From assembly GCF_009765825.1 (NCBI RefSeq), contig NZ_LMUR01000018.1, positions 879,346 to 943,345 of the forward strand: a stretch of 64,000 nucleotides of DNA, in the 5' to 3' direction. How positions within the stretch are numbered: the stretch's first letter is position 1; each line of letters starts with the position of its first letter. The stretch is from Granulicella sp. L60. Lineage in GTDB: Bacteria; Acidobacteriota; Terriglobia; Terriglobales; Acidobacteriaceae. A program made the translations under genes and the position numbers. Shown piece by piece: positions 9,101 through 17,854 of the stretch. A model generated the notes under the pieces. It was given only the letters and a program-made list of their open reading frames with translations. It had not been told where the DNA came from and made no database searches.

Positions 9101-9468
9101 CTGTTAATGCTTGGTTGACCGTCCAAAGAAACTTCTTCGAGGACTCTTAGTCAGTCGAATCGCGCCGCGAGTGAGGTTTGGACATATTTGACAAGCGCCT
9201 GTCTCTATCGGCGATGCTGCAGAACGCCCTTGCGATTCACACAAGGCATCCAGGGTGGTCCCCAATTCATGAAACGCACCCCATCAGATTGGAGGTGACT
9301 GGATGTGCTCGTCAGGCAGACGTCAAGCCACCAGATAAGGGGCCGAGATTATCCAACCTCATGAAAGATGAAGGTCGACGGGTTTGATTCGAACCTGCCG
9401 AAGTCCTGTTATGTCGAAGAACGCGCTGGCGATTATTACCAAGGCTATTTTCGAAGGGGTCTCTCCGC
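9101..9468. other. Intergenic region between the palindrome and the AraC gene
   Basis: Only short frames without domain features are present. Transcripts from the plus side and the AraC gene converge here. Confidence 0.4.
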
Positions 9469-10473
9469 TTAGATACGAAATGACCTCGGCGTAACACCGA
9501 TCAACCTGTGAAACGTAGCGGTGAAGTGGCTGGGGGTTGAGAAGCACAGTTGTTGGCTGATTTCGGTGATCGATAGCGATCCGTGCTCAAGAAGAGACTT
9601 AGCCCGCTCGATTCGTTGACGGATGATATAGCGTTGTGGGGTCAAGCCCATGCTTTTTTTGAACTCTCTACAGAAGTAGTAACGGCTTAGTCCTGCCACC
9701 TCGGCAAGCTTTTGTAATGGCAGATCGGTCTCAAGATGTTCCGTGACATAGGAGATAACCTTGCGGAGCCGACCCGGAGGCATGCCAACGCCCTTCGAAG
9801 AGGTATCAACTGCTTCTGAATACCGTCGAACAAGATGGGTGGTTAGTTGAAAAAGGAGAGTACGAATATAAGTTCGATTAACCTGCCGAACAGCCCGGAT
9901 CTCCACACATAGTCGGGCAATCATCTCCGCCAGCAGCGAATCCTGGCGAAAGGTATCCATGGAAACCAAACCAAGCCAAGGATCATTTGAGTCGCTCTCC
10001 CATGCGTCTCGCAGAGCAGGCTCTGAAATGCGCAGAATGACTGTCTGCTCAGGGCTCTCAAGACGCCAGCTGCTTTCGACCTTCGGCGGGCGTACAAGTA
10101 CGTGGCCACAGCGAATCTCACACATTCGCGGGCCGTGCCCAACGTCATAACGTAGCTCGCTTCGGCTGCTGATTTGTGCAATCAACAAATAGTCTCCGTC
10201 CGGGTCCACGACAAAAGACTTCGGACTCGTTTCCGAGAAGAGCATAACTCGAACGCCGTCAACTGGAAGACGGAGTTCCTCCGGCTCGACAATAGTAGAA
10301 GGGAGAAAAAGGAATGACGGGTCGGCAAGAAGTGTCTCCCCGATCATCGACGCTGGTGGGTAATGCTCGCGTGTCTCAATCATGTCATGAGTTCCGGAAA
10401 CCCAGCGAGTCACGGTCGTGCCAGCGAGGCAGGAATCGTGAGTAGTCGCTTCGGTCTCATCAGACAATCGCAC
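9469..10473 (-). CDS. AraC-family transcriptional regulator
   Basis: A 334-residue regulator. The C-terminal 105 residues hold both AraC helix-turn-helix motifs: LPLQKLAEVAGLSRYYFCREFKK-type first helix pair, then ITEISQQLCFSTPSHFTATF and GVTPRSFR at the end. The N-terminal 200 residues are an unassigned sensor domain, probably beta-rich. It is a close paralogue of the AraC protein at 59.8-60.8 kb: both share LVRRYSEAVD and SRYYFCREFKKSMG, and the DNA-binding halves are roughly two thirds identical by eye. It is divergent from a FixJ-like regulator gene, so the shared 90-bp gap may let one control the other. Ligand and targets are unknown. Confidence 0.9.
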   Translation of the reverse strand: MRLSDETEATTHDSCLAGTTVTRWVSGTHDMIETREHYPPASMIGETLLADPSFLFLPSTIVEPEELRLPVDGVRVMLFSETSPKSFVVDPDGDYLLIAQISSRSELRYDVGHGPRMCEIRCGHVLVRPPKVESSWRLESPEQTVILRISEPALRDAWESDSNDPWLGLVSMDTFRQDSLLAEMIARLCVEIRAVRQVNRTYIRTLLFQLTTHLVRRYSEAVDTSSKGVGMPPGRLRKVISYVTEHLETDLPLQKLAEVAGLSRYYFCREFKKSMGLTPQRYIIRQRIERAKSLLEHGSLSITEISQQLCFSTPSHFTATFHRLIGVTPRSFRI

Positions 10474-10495
10474 ATCGCCTTCCCGGTAAGCATTA

Positions 10496-10513
10496 CAACT
10501 TTCTATTAAGTTG
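10496..10513. promoter_or_regulatory. Inverted repeat in the AraC/FixJ divergent promoter region
   Basis: CAACTT and AAGTTG are separated by six bases in the gap between two divergent regulator genes. It is a candidate operator by position only; the arms are short and could occur by chance. Confidence 0.3.
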
Positions 10514-10564
10514 CAAGGGCAATTCCTGAAATATGCTTGCTACAGTCCGAAAGGTTGGTTCTAT

Positions 10565-11200
10565 ATGGTTCAAGATGGCGAAGTCGTTTACCTCGTGGAC
10601 GACGATGCGGCGATTCGCGAGGGATTGGCCGAGCAACTGAGGGCTCAGGGACGATACGTGGTCGCTTTCGCGACCGCAGAAGACTTTCTGGATTACATTC
10701 GCAACGATGAGGCAGCGTGTCTTATTCTCGATGTCCATCTCCCGGACTTGAACGGTCTTGAGTTACAGGAAAGGCTGAAGTCATCCTACATACCGTCAAT
10801 CATCTTCATTAGTGGACAATCTGATATCCCCACGAGCGTACGAGCGATGAAAGCCGGTGCCATTGAATTTCTGGTCAAACCGATTGAATCGGAGATTCTC
10901 AGTCGAGCACTTGACGTCGGCTTCAGCCGTGACCGAAAGCAGCGAAAGCGCGTCGAGGAAGTCAATGAGTTGAGGCGGAGATATGACCTTCTAACCCCGC
11001 GCGAGAGGGAAGTGTTGCCGTTGATCGTCGCCGGCTTGCTAAACAAGCAGGCAGCAGCAGCGCTGGGGATCGCGGATGTGACACTACAAGTTTATCGTGG
11101 GCAAATAATGCGCAAGATGGAAGCGCCATCCTTTGCTGAGTTGGTCAGAATGTGCGGCCGGCTAGGCCTCCGTTTACCTGAAGTTGACCATTTGCTGTAG
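10565..11200 (+). CDS. FixJ-like response regulator with LuxR-type DNA-binding domain
   Basis: A 211-residue two-domain regulator. The receiver (about 5-125) has VDDD, the phospho-acceptor Asp56 in LILDVHLPDLNG, FISGQSD and FLVKPIE. A charged linker leads to a LuxR-type helix-turn-helix (about 140-205) beginning LLTPREREVLPLIVAGLLNK, with recognition helix VTLQVYRGQIMRKM. This is the normal FixJ/NodW/TodT layout. The frame is open from 10511, but the ATG at 10565 places the domain edge correctly. A single-domain receiver follows 48 bases later, so they are probably co-transcribed. A FixL-like kinase from 4.2-7.2 kb may phosphorylate it. Confidence 0.9.
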   Translation: MVQDGEVVYLVDDDAAIREGLAEQLRAQGRYVVAFATAEDFLDYIRNDEAACLILDVHLPDLNGLELQERLKSSYIPSIIFISGQSDIPTSVRAMKAGAIEFLVKPIESEILSRALDVGFSRDRKQRKRVEEVNELRRRYDLLTPREREVLPLIVAGLLNKQAAAALGIADVTLQVYRGQIMRKMEAPSFAELVRMCGRLGLRLPEVDHLL

Positions 11201-11248
11201 TTCTCTATATCAGGAAAGGCAGATGGAAGTATCTCTGGAATTCGATCA

Positions 11249-11614
11249 ATGTTGATAGGCGTTGTCGACGATGATGTTCGTGTATTGGAAGCTCTCGACG
11301 AGTTGCTTGCAGCAACCGGTCATGAGGCCTGTCTATTCGAAACGGCTGAAGCGTTTTTAGAATCCGAGGTCGGTATCGGAACCGCATGTTTAATTTCGGA
11401 CGTGCAACTACCTGGCATGAATGGCTTTGAATTGGTTTCCGAATTAAAGGCCAGAAACCGAAACCTCCCCGTCATCCTGATTACTGGGCTTGACGCGCCT
11501 GAGATTCAAAGAATGAGCAAAGAGGCAGGGGCGCTAGCGGTCTTTGCGAAGCCATTCGACCCGACTGAGTTGTTGACGTTTTTGCGATTAGCGACGTCTC
11601 AACATAAGGACTGA
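11249..11614 (+). CDS. Single-domain response regulator (FixJ-like receiver)
   Basis: A 121-residue stand-alone receiver domain. Conserved residues are VDDD at 6-9, the phospho-acceptor Asp51 in LISDVQLPGMNG, LITGLD and VFAKPFD. There is no output domain. It follows the FixJ-like regulator closely and probably shares its transcript. In related clusters such proteins compete for phosphoryl groups with the full regulator or relay them, which is an inference here. Confidence 0.87.
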   Translation: MLIGVVDDDVRVLEALDELLAATGHEACLFETAEAFLESEVGIGTACLISDVQLPGMNGFELVSELKARNRNLPVILITGLDAPEIQRMSKEAGALAVFAKPFDPTELLTFLRLATSQHKD

Positions 11615-12207
11615 GCGCCGATACAGGTGACAACTGAGAAGTACATCAGAGAGATCTAACAACGTTATGCAAGATAGCGAGAACCAACCTTTTAGTCGCA
11701 ACCCATTGCTTTACAGGTAAGCAAAGCGACTGAACTGCCTCAGGTCTGATCATGTGGCATCGATCGGAATTTGCCCCATGGCGTCAGACATGCTCGACTC
11801 TGCGTTTTTGTATGTTGAGACTCGGGATTTGCGTGCGATTTTCAATGACCAATTGAAGTTCTTGCCCGGGTCAACTGCGGCGCCGGAGAGCTTCAGGGTT
11901 CCATTGAACCATTGCTTTTCGAACATGCCGGGGTCCGGCTCAAGCGCATATCCACTGGTGGTGTCAGACGAGGTTCATGGAATGGTTTTCGTAAGGAAAA
12001 GCTGGAGGTCTGTAGGAATGATCTATCAATCAGCGCGGAGTTTACCCTGCAATTCCCACACGTAACTAACCTTATGAAAGAGAGAGAAAACGAGCTACCC
12101 GATTGCGTTCCTGAGGCAGTGGGTGCCTGATCCAGGCAGGCCAATTGGACCCTGCTTGCCCCTCCCGGCATTATTCCTGCCTCCCCGTCTGGAGAACTCT
12201 GCTATTT
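11615..12207. other. Region without a convincing gene, possible remnant
   Basis: Overlapping frames at 11754-12065 and 11912-12130 show no domain. One contains AEFTLQFPHV, which faintly recalls the last beta strand of the histidine kinase at 4.2 kb (AEFTLKIPY). This is too short to call a kinase remnant. Confidence 0.3.
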
Positions 12208-12570
12208 ATGGAATTCCATGTATTTGTACAGTTGGCTCATATTTATCAGTCGTTTCTTGCGCGTATGTTTTCTAAATCGATATTTCCTAGAGCTTTGAAT
12301 CGCATCTGCTCGTGGTGGACGCCGAAAAAAATACAACGTTGCTGGTTACAAATGCGGTTGCGTGTCCTTCGTCGGGATCGGTTTCGTTGTCGTAGCTGCG
12401 ACAGAAAAGGCCCGGAAGTTCCCCTAACGATTTATCCCATCCGCCCGGGACTTACTCATCCAGATGGAATATTGACATTGTGTCTGAATTGTCGGTCATT
12501 GGCGAAAAAGCTGAAGCTAAGCGGTACAGATGCGCCGGACTTCCTCAGACGGCTCTGGCGCCATCTCTAA
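12208..12570 (+). CDS. HNH-endonuclease-like zinc-ribbon protein, catalytic centre probably lost
   Basis: The C-terminal 70 residues have the layout of small HNH proteins: LRVLRRDRFRCRSCDRKGPE, then a hydrophobic strand, then LTLCLNCRSLAKKL. The two CxxC pairs that bind structural zinc are present. Where active HNH proteins have a His (normally DHI or EVDHI), this one reads IYPIRPG, so the metal-binding catalytic His is missing. It may be an inactive DNA-binding relic or have a different role. The start is uncertain: ATG at 12208 has GGAG 13 bases upstream, and an ATG at 12352 would give just the HNH-like core. The frame is also open from a TTG at 12145. Confidence 0.55.
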   Translation: MEFHVFVQLAHIYQSFLARMFSKSIFPRALNRICSWWTPKKIQRCWLQMRLRVLRRDRFRCRSCDRKGPEVPLTIYPIRPGLTHPDGILTLCLNCRSLAKKLKLSGTDAPDFLRRLWRHL

Positions 12571-13101
12571 CCCCATCATGGTGTCTTATAAATACATGAG
12601 ATGGAGCCCGGGGATATGGTGAAGATGATGCCCAACGCAATCAGACACATTTGTACGAATGGAAGCCACTCGATCTGTGGGACGATCAGGCAGACTACCT
12701 TGGAGCTCTCGTACCGTTCTTGAAGTCGCTGTGATGGCTGAGGCTGTCGGTGGAGAAAACAGGTGAGACGAGCGAGCTCGACGGACAGCCAAACCACGAA
12801 TGCAGAGGCAGACAGAGCTACCGGATGTTTGTGACTGAAGAGATAACACAATAAGTTGAGATTGAATTGCGTTTCCCGAGTGATTTGCTCATTCGGCGAG
12901 ACGCCCAACCCGTGTAATTCGCTTTTCCCAATCGCCTGTTCACATGCCCAGTTCTGCTCCGAGCTCGGCACGCGTATGTTCTGAAGTTCGCATTGCCCAT
13001 ATGGATCTTTGCAACCACTGCAAGGATCCTATTCGGCTTTTATGACTACTCATGTTCGCCGAACGCTTCTAGTCTTGGGTCCATAGGAAGGAGATCACGT
13101 T
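12571..13101. other. Gap with one low-quality minus-strand frame
   Basis: A 131-codon minus-strand frame (12576-12971) encodes two hydrophobic stretches but matches no family I recognise, and its first 40 residues look random. The end of the gap carries AGGAGAT, the ribosome-binding site of the MDR gene. Confidence 0.35.
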
Positions 13102-14079
13102 ATGCATGTTATCCAATTTACAGAGTTCGGTGACGTCTCAAAATTGCATCTAGCAGAGCGGCCCGTACCCACCGCACAAGAGGGCACGGCGATCATTCAA
13201 GTGGAAGCGGCATCAGTGAATCCCAGCGATGTCAAGAATGTCGCGGGCCGGATGTCCCAAACAACCCTCCCTCGAGTATCGGGGCGGGACTACTCAGGCA
13301 TTGTTGTCGACGGGCCTGCTGAGTGGATCGGGCGAGAAGTATGGGGTTCCGGTGGCGATGCCGGCTTTACTCGGGATGGCACGCACGCAGAGTACATCGA
13401 GGTGCCAGTATCGAGTTTGGCGCACAAGCCTGAGCAACTCACCCACGATCAGGCTGCATGCATTGGGGTCAACTTCGTGACTGCCTGGTGTGCTCTGATC
13501 GAGTATGCCCAGCTCTCGAAGGGCGAGACCATCGCGATTATGGGTTCGACTGGTGGTGTCGGTGGAGCGGCTGCACAGATTGCAAAGCATGCGGACGCCA
13601 AGATCATCTCAATCAGCCGTTCTCAACCACATCCATCAAGCCGCCTGGCTGCGCTTGCAGACTTCCATCTGGATGCGGCTGACCCCGAGCTTTCGCAGAA
13701 GGTCAAATCCCTGACCGATCAGAAGGGAGTTGAGGTGGTGCTCAATGCCGCAGGAGGACCTATGTTTGGAATCGGCTTGGGCCTTCTTGCACACCGCGGT
13801 CGTCAGGTGGAGATTACTTCTCCGACGGAGAGGCGGGTATGTTTTGACTTGGTCGATTTCTACCATAATGAATCCCAGTTGTTCGGTGTGGATACCCTAA
13901 AGCGAGATCTTACCGCTGCAGCCAACATTCTGGAGCGTTTGAGGCCGGGCTTCGACTCGGGCGCTTATCATCCGCCGGCGATCTCCGACACGATGCCGTT
14001 ACACAAAGCGCATCATGCATTCAATCTCGTGCATCAAGGCACTAGTGGACGTGTGGTCCTGAAACCTGGACAGAAGTAA
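13102..14079 (+). CDS. NADPH:quinone-oxidoreductase-like MDR-superfamily protein
   Basis: A 325-residue zinc-independent medium-chain dehydrogenase/reductase. The N-terminal GroES-like domain includes VEAASVNPSDVKNVAGRM and GRDYSGIVV. The Rossmann domain has the NAD(P)-binding run IMGSTGGVGGAAAQIAKH near residue 150, followed by VVLNAAGGPMF. The C-terminus GTSGRVVLKPG is typical of the quinone oxidoreductase branch. Such enzymes reduce quinones or activated double bonds using NADPH in the cytosol; the substrate is not predictable here. AGGAGAT lies at normal distance before the ATG. The gene appears monocistronic. Confidence 0.9.
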   Translation: MHVIQFTEFGDVSKLHLAERPVPTAQEGTAIIQVEAASVNPSDVKNVAGRMSQTTLPRVSGRDYSGIVVDGPAEWIGREVWGSGGDAGFTRDGTHAEYIEVPVSSLAHKPEQLTHDQAACIGVNFVTAWCALIEYAQLSKGETIAIMGSTGGVGGAAAQIAKHADAKIISISRSQPHPSSRLAALADFHLDAADPELSQKVKSLTDQKGVEVVLNAAGGPMFGIGLGLLAHRGRQVEITSPTERRVCFDLVDFYHNESQLFGVDTLKRDLTAAANILERLRPGFDSGAYHPPAISDTMPLHKAHHAFNLVHQGTSGRVVLKPGQK

Positions 14080-14835
14080 CACAACCGTCCAAGTCTGTTG
14101 TGATTATTCCCTGATAATGAGTGGGCCGTTGTAGGCTGACGTCGCCTCCATCGCCCGCTCTCAGCCCCGAAAAAGATGAGAGTAGGGACGATCTGTCTAG
14201 AAAGATGTTGGGGTCGCACAGGCATCCCACACACCAAGAACCTTTCCCGAATTTGTGGGGTGAGTTTCAGCACCTCTCGCCCAGTCTGTTGGAAGCTCCC
14301 CGGCGGTGATCCCGGTAATGCCTTAGCAAAACAGCGAGGGATATCGGCATTAGCGCGCCGGCCAATAGCCGAAACTTTGCCTCGGCAAAATAAGCAAGCT
14401 ACCGATAGGCGTGCAACATTATGACGGCGGTATAGCTTAGTCGTAAGTAATCTTGGGAAGAATTCTTTCCTAGGTCGGGTAGTAGCGCACCTAACACTCG
14501 CTTTGTCGACGTTGTGCCGGCTGTTATGGGCCATCATGTTCCGCTAGCCTATATCGGTTAATAAATTCGATCACAGATGCGGTTTATTTCAGGTCTCTTA
14601 CCCCGAAACGAGTCGTAGGGTGCCTGATAGAGATGGTCATTTTGCGCCGATCCGTATCTGGTCAGATACGATAATCGAGTGCTTTCGCAAAGTCTACGTG
14701 GAGTGCGAGCGAAACTCCCTAAAGCTTTGCGGATTCTGCAAGGCTGGTGTTCGTTTTTCATGGCTACTCACGTTCAACGTGAACCGGTAGCGTAGAAGAA
14801 GTAAAGGATAAAGGCTGTCACGGGAGGGTTAGGTA
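14080..14835. other. Long intergenic region
   Basis: No convincing coding frame on either strand. Frames at 14034-14537 (minus) and 14558-14761 (minus) have no domain and unlikely composition. GGGAGG before 14836 serves the XapX gene. Confidence 0.4.
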
Positions 14836-15117
14836 ATGAAGATTATTCTTGGGTTTCTGCTCGCATTTGGCATTGGAGCGATCTGTCGGTTCGCCGGAAT
14901 TCCTTCACCCGCTCCAAACGCGATCCTGGGTTCTTTTCTAGTAGTTAGCATGAGTCTCGGCTACGTTACTGCAGGGCAATATCTTCACCGAAACAAAGAT
15001 ACGACCTCCCGCCTCGTGGCGCCTTCGGCAGCCGTAGTGGCTAATGCCGGGATCCTCACCCCGGCTCATTCTCATCAGGACGCTCGCCACGCTGTCACGC
15101 ATCGAAACGGCGATTGA
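14836..15117 (+). CDS. XapX-domain small membrane protein (DUF1427)
   Basis: A 93-residue protein. Residues 1-50 match the XapX pattern: MKIILGFLLAFGIGAICRFA, then GIPSPAPNAILGS and a second hydrophobic helix ending in GYVTAG. XapX proteins are two-helix membrane proteins of unknown function, found near xanthosine or short-chain metabolic genes in some bacteria. The C-terminal 40 residues are hydrophilic and poorly conserved-looking. A GGGAGGGTTAGGTA region upstream supports the start. The YciI-like gene follows 46 bases later and may be co-transcribed. Confidence 0.75.
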   Translation: MKIILGFLLAFGIGAICRFAGIPSPAPNAILGSFLVVSMSLGYVTAGQYLHRNKDTTSRLVAPSAAVVANAGILTPAHSHQDARHAVTHRNGD

Positions 15118-15163
15118 GAACCCGCCTGTACTCCTGCCTTCACACACCAGAAAGAGGTTCGTT

Positions 15164-15559
15164 ATGTCTACCATTCCAGAAAATCCGAACGATAAGATTG
15201 CAGCATTGCTCGCCCCGATGCTGAAACAAAGACTTTTTGTGGCTCTGAGTATCGCACGCGCTACTGCAGAGCAGATGAGCGCACATGTCGCTGAGCATCT
15301 CGAGTACATGAATGGTCTCGAGGCCGAAGGGCTATTGTTCGCTTCGGGACCCTTTATCCAGACCGGCGTCCTTGTCGGAGACGGTCTGACAATTCTTCAG
15401 ACCAAAACGATCGAGGAGGCGCGAGCGCTAATGGAAAATGAGCCTCTAATCAAGCTGGGTCTTCGCACGTTTGACCTGCGACCCTGGGAACTTCGCGAAG
15501 GTCAGATCGCCGCGACACTGAACGTCTCGACGAGCAGGTTCAGCTTGGAAAAGTCCTAG
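15164..15559 (+). CDS. YciI-like (YCII-related domain) protein
   Basis: A 131-residue cytosolic protein with a ferredoxin-like fold of the YCII family. Supporting motifs are HVAEHLEYMNGLEAEGLLFA and GPFIQTGVLVGDGLTILQ, followed by an EEARALMENEPLIKLGLRTF helix-strand pair and FDLRPWELREG at the end. Family members are possible dehalogenase-like or chlorinated-muconolactone-type enzymes, but most have no known activity. The frame is open from 15044; the ATG at 15164 is chosen because AGAGG lies just upstream and the domain starts soon after. It follows the XapX gene. Confidence 0.8.
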   Translation: MSTIPENPNDKIAALLAPMLKQRLFVALSIARATAEQMSAHVAEHLEYMNGLEAEGLLFASGPFIQTGVLVGDGLTILQTKTIEEARALMENEPLIKLGLRTFDLRPWELREGQIAATLNVSTSRFSLEKS

Positions 15560-16395
15560 GAGGCCCTGATCAATCTGGGAAAGTCCTCAAAAATAGTTGG
15601 CATCTATATCGTCACCCGGTTTCGATGCACTTGCCCCTACCTGTCCTAAGTGAGTCTGCATTGTCTACGAAGGCGGCGACGGGTCACCAAACAAACGGTC
15701 GAGTCTGAATCGTACAATGCTGTCGTTGAACTCGATTGTTTCTCCTGATCTACGGAGCGTGTTCTCTTTGTTCAAATCACTAGTGGCTGATAGGCAACAT
15801 AGGACATCTCTTACAACACATACCAATTGTTCGATTCTTTAAGAGCCAATGCTCCAGAAATAGTCTCAAGAAAAGCTGCGCAGAGATCAGGCTGACGCTT
15901 AGCGCGCAGAGAGGGTTTTTTTCTGTAGAAGCTAGGGGCAATAACGAAACGCCGGCGAAAGGCCTCCGTGAAACAAGTGTGACTACTGAATCCACAGTCG
16001 TTTGACCTGTAGAAAGTTCGAAAGATGTATCCGTATAACGGTATAGGTGAGGGCTACCGAGTCCTTTACTCAGCATCTGTAGAGGCGGACGGCGCAAGAG
16101 ACGTTCTTGGCCTGTGACTGCTTGTCAATCGCAGCGTAATCGGAGTTCACACATTGCCCATAGGAAATTCCGCTGGAGATTGACAGTTCTTTGAGCTACA
16201 GTACAGAGTCTGCGCCATATGCCCGGGCAGCTATTCGAATAACAACCGTTGGATTAAGTGAAACAATTTACGTATTTTCAATGAGTTAGATGACGCGATT
16301 GGTAGTTTCAAAAAGCCCTATATTGTTGAAAGTGAGTTAAGGAAGCGCTTATTTGAGGTTGGATCGGGGTTGGCGAAAGTAGGGAAGAGAGCACG
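15560..16395. other. Long intergenic region before the ABC ATPase remnant
   Basis: No gene recognised on either strand; the 105-codon minus-strand frame at 15780-16097 lacks any domain. The region may include further decayed sequence of the adjacent ATPase, but no Walker A motif was found. Confidence 0.4.
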
Positions 16396-16904
16396 GTGGC
16401 TTTTACATCTACAAACCGGAAACTGCTCCAACTGGAGATTAGGGGGCTGCGAGATCAATTGAAACTGGTTCCAGAAGGGTGCGCCGCAGCGATGGGGCCA
16501 CAGACGGTTTTGTCCAGTGATGCACCCTCGCTTGCGGTTAGAACCATGCAGGTCGAAGAACGTCTGGACTCTCTGAGATTGACGCCAAAGTTAAAGGCAA
16601 AGCAGAAGAGCACTGTCGGTACCGTACAACTGTCTCGAAGAGATGGCGCTTCGATACGAGTCCGATAGATATACTGTGAACATTGCGCGCGAGGCATGAC
16701 ATCGAGCCCGCGCATCCTGCTGGTGAACGAACCGACCGCTTCACTCAATTTAAGACGAGGAACGCGGTCATCGAGATATTTCTGGATCTGAAGCGTGCCG
16801 GCACAACGATCACCTTCAGCACGCACGATGAGCAAACCCTGCTCAAGACCGCCGACCGCTCACTGCGCTTCGAGAGCGGCTTGTTTCACGAAATTGCCTA
16901 CGCT
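16396..16904 (+). pseudogene. Remnant of an ABC transporter ATPase (LolD/MacB-like C-terminal part)
   Basis: Three adjacent pieces in different frames spell the second half of an ABC ATPase. One frame reads RLDSLRLTPKLKAKQKST then VQLS, like the helical domain and start of the signature motif. After a stop at 16666, the same frame resumes at 16696 with MTSSPRILLVNEPTASLN, the Walker B and D-loop region. A shift then gives AVIEIFLDLKRAGTTITF and STHDEQTLLKTADRSLRFESG, containing the H-loop His. The signature GGEQQRV is destroyed, Walker B reads NEP instead of DEP, and no Walker A was found. The last piece is in frame with phnD and would otherwise be mistaken for its N-terminus. Confidence 0.82.
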
Positions 16905-17849
16905 ATGGAGCGCACCATTAAGATTCGCTGGCACCATCTTCTTCCGTTCGCCATCTTTCCCTTGGTATTGCCAGGCTGCAACTCTGCTCCTAAAGACGGA
17001 CGCCCTAAGGTTTTGCGCTATGCTTACTCTCCGGAAGCAGAACAACTCGAGGCTGGCGGCCTGCGCAAGGACCTGATGCGTAACTATCTCGAAAAGCAGT
17101 TACACATGCCAGTAGAGGTCGTGGAGGTCGAAGGCTATGCTTCGACGATCGAGGCCATGCGCGCGAACAAAATCGACTTGGCAACCTTCGGTGCTCTCGC
17201 CTATATTCTCGCATCGCAGAAGGGAATAGCTGAAGCCATTGCAGCCAAGGGATTTCCCAACGGCAGAATCGGCGGGTATCGCTCGGCGATCGCTGTGCCC
17301 AAGGATAGTGCCATCCACTCCATGCAAAATATGAAGGAGCACGCGAAGAATATTGTATTCGCCTTTTCCGATCCCGCCTCCACCTCCGGCGATCTATATC
17401 CCCGTGCTGGCTTGATCAATCTCGGAATAAATCCGGAGCAGGACTTCAAGAAGGTTCTCTTCGCCGGCACTCATCTTGAGACGGTGATGGCAATCAAAGC
17501 AGGCAACGTAGATGCGGGAGCATTTCAGTCCAGTGCGGCGACACGACTGCAAGCGCGTGGAAAGCTCGCTTCGGATGACCTCCACGTGCTTTGGATCTCT
17601 GATCTAATTCCCAATGCATGTTATGCGGTCCGTAAGCAGCTTCCCGAGCAGCTCAAGAAAGACATTCAGACAGCCATTGTTGCAATCCCGCAGAAGGACC
17701 CGGAGCTTTGGGCAAATATGATGCGGCTGCGAGGAAACACGAACCCAGCCGAGGGGGGAACGCAGTTGATTGTCGTCAATGACTCGTCATATAACGAGAT
17801 GCGGGAATACGCCATGAAAGTCAAAGACTTCAGCTTGGTGGAGAAGTAG
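16905..17849 (+). CDS. phnD: Phosphonate/phosphite-type ABC transporter substrate-binding lipoprotein
   Basis: A 314-residue periplasmic binding protein of the PhnD family. The N-terminal segment FAIFPLVLPGC carries a lipobox with the lipidated Cys at about 25. The ligand motif DPASTSGDLYPRAGL (about 157-170) contains the Ser-Thr-Ser that grips the phospho group in PhnD and PtxB. Further family marks are GYASTIEAMRANKIDLATFG and AGTHLETVMAIKAGNVDAGA. The open frame extends upstream to 16683, but that part belongs to a decayed ABC ATPase; ATG 16905 gives a normal lipoprotein signal. The gene opens the phnD-C-E1-E2 operon. The ligand could be phosphonate, phosphite or phosphate. Confidence 0.9.
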   Translation: MERTIKIRWHHLLPFAIFPLVLPGCNSAPKDGRPKVLRYAYSPEAEQLEAGGLRKDLMRNYLEKQLHMPVEVVEVEGYASTIEAMRANKIDLATFGALAYILASQKGIAEAIAAKGFPNGRIGGYRSAIAVPKDSAIHSMQNMKEHAKNIVFAFSDPASTSGDLYPRAGLINLGINPEQDFKKVLFAGTHLETVMAIKAGNVDAGAFQSSAATRLQARGKLASDDLHVLWISDLIPNACYAVRKQLPEQLKKDIQTAIVAIPQKDPELWANMMRLRGNTNPAEGGTQLIVVNDSSYNEMREYAMKVKDFSLVEK

Positions 17850-17854
17850 CCGCT

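Noticed and set aside
12576..12971. 131-codon minus-strand frame with two hydrophobic stretches
   Set aside because: No family match recognised, random-looking N-terminus and no ribosome-binding site.
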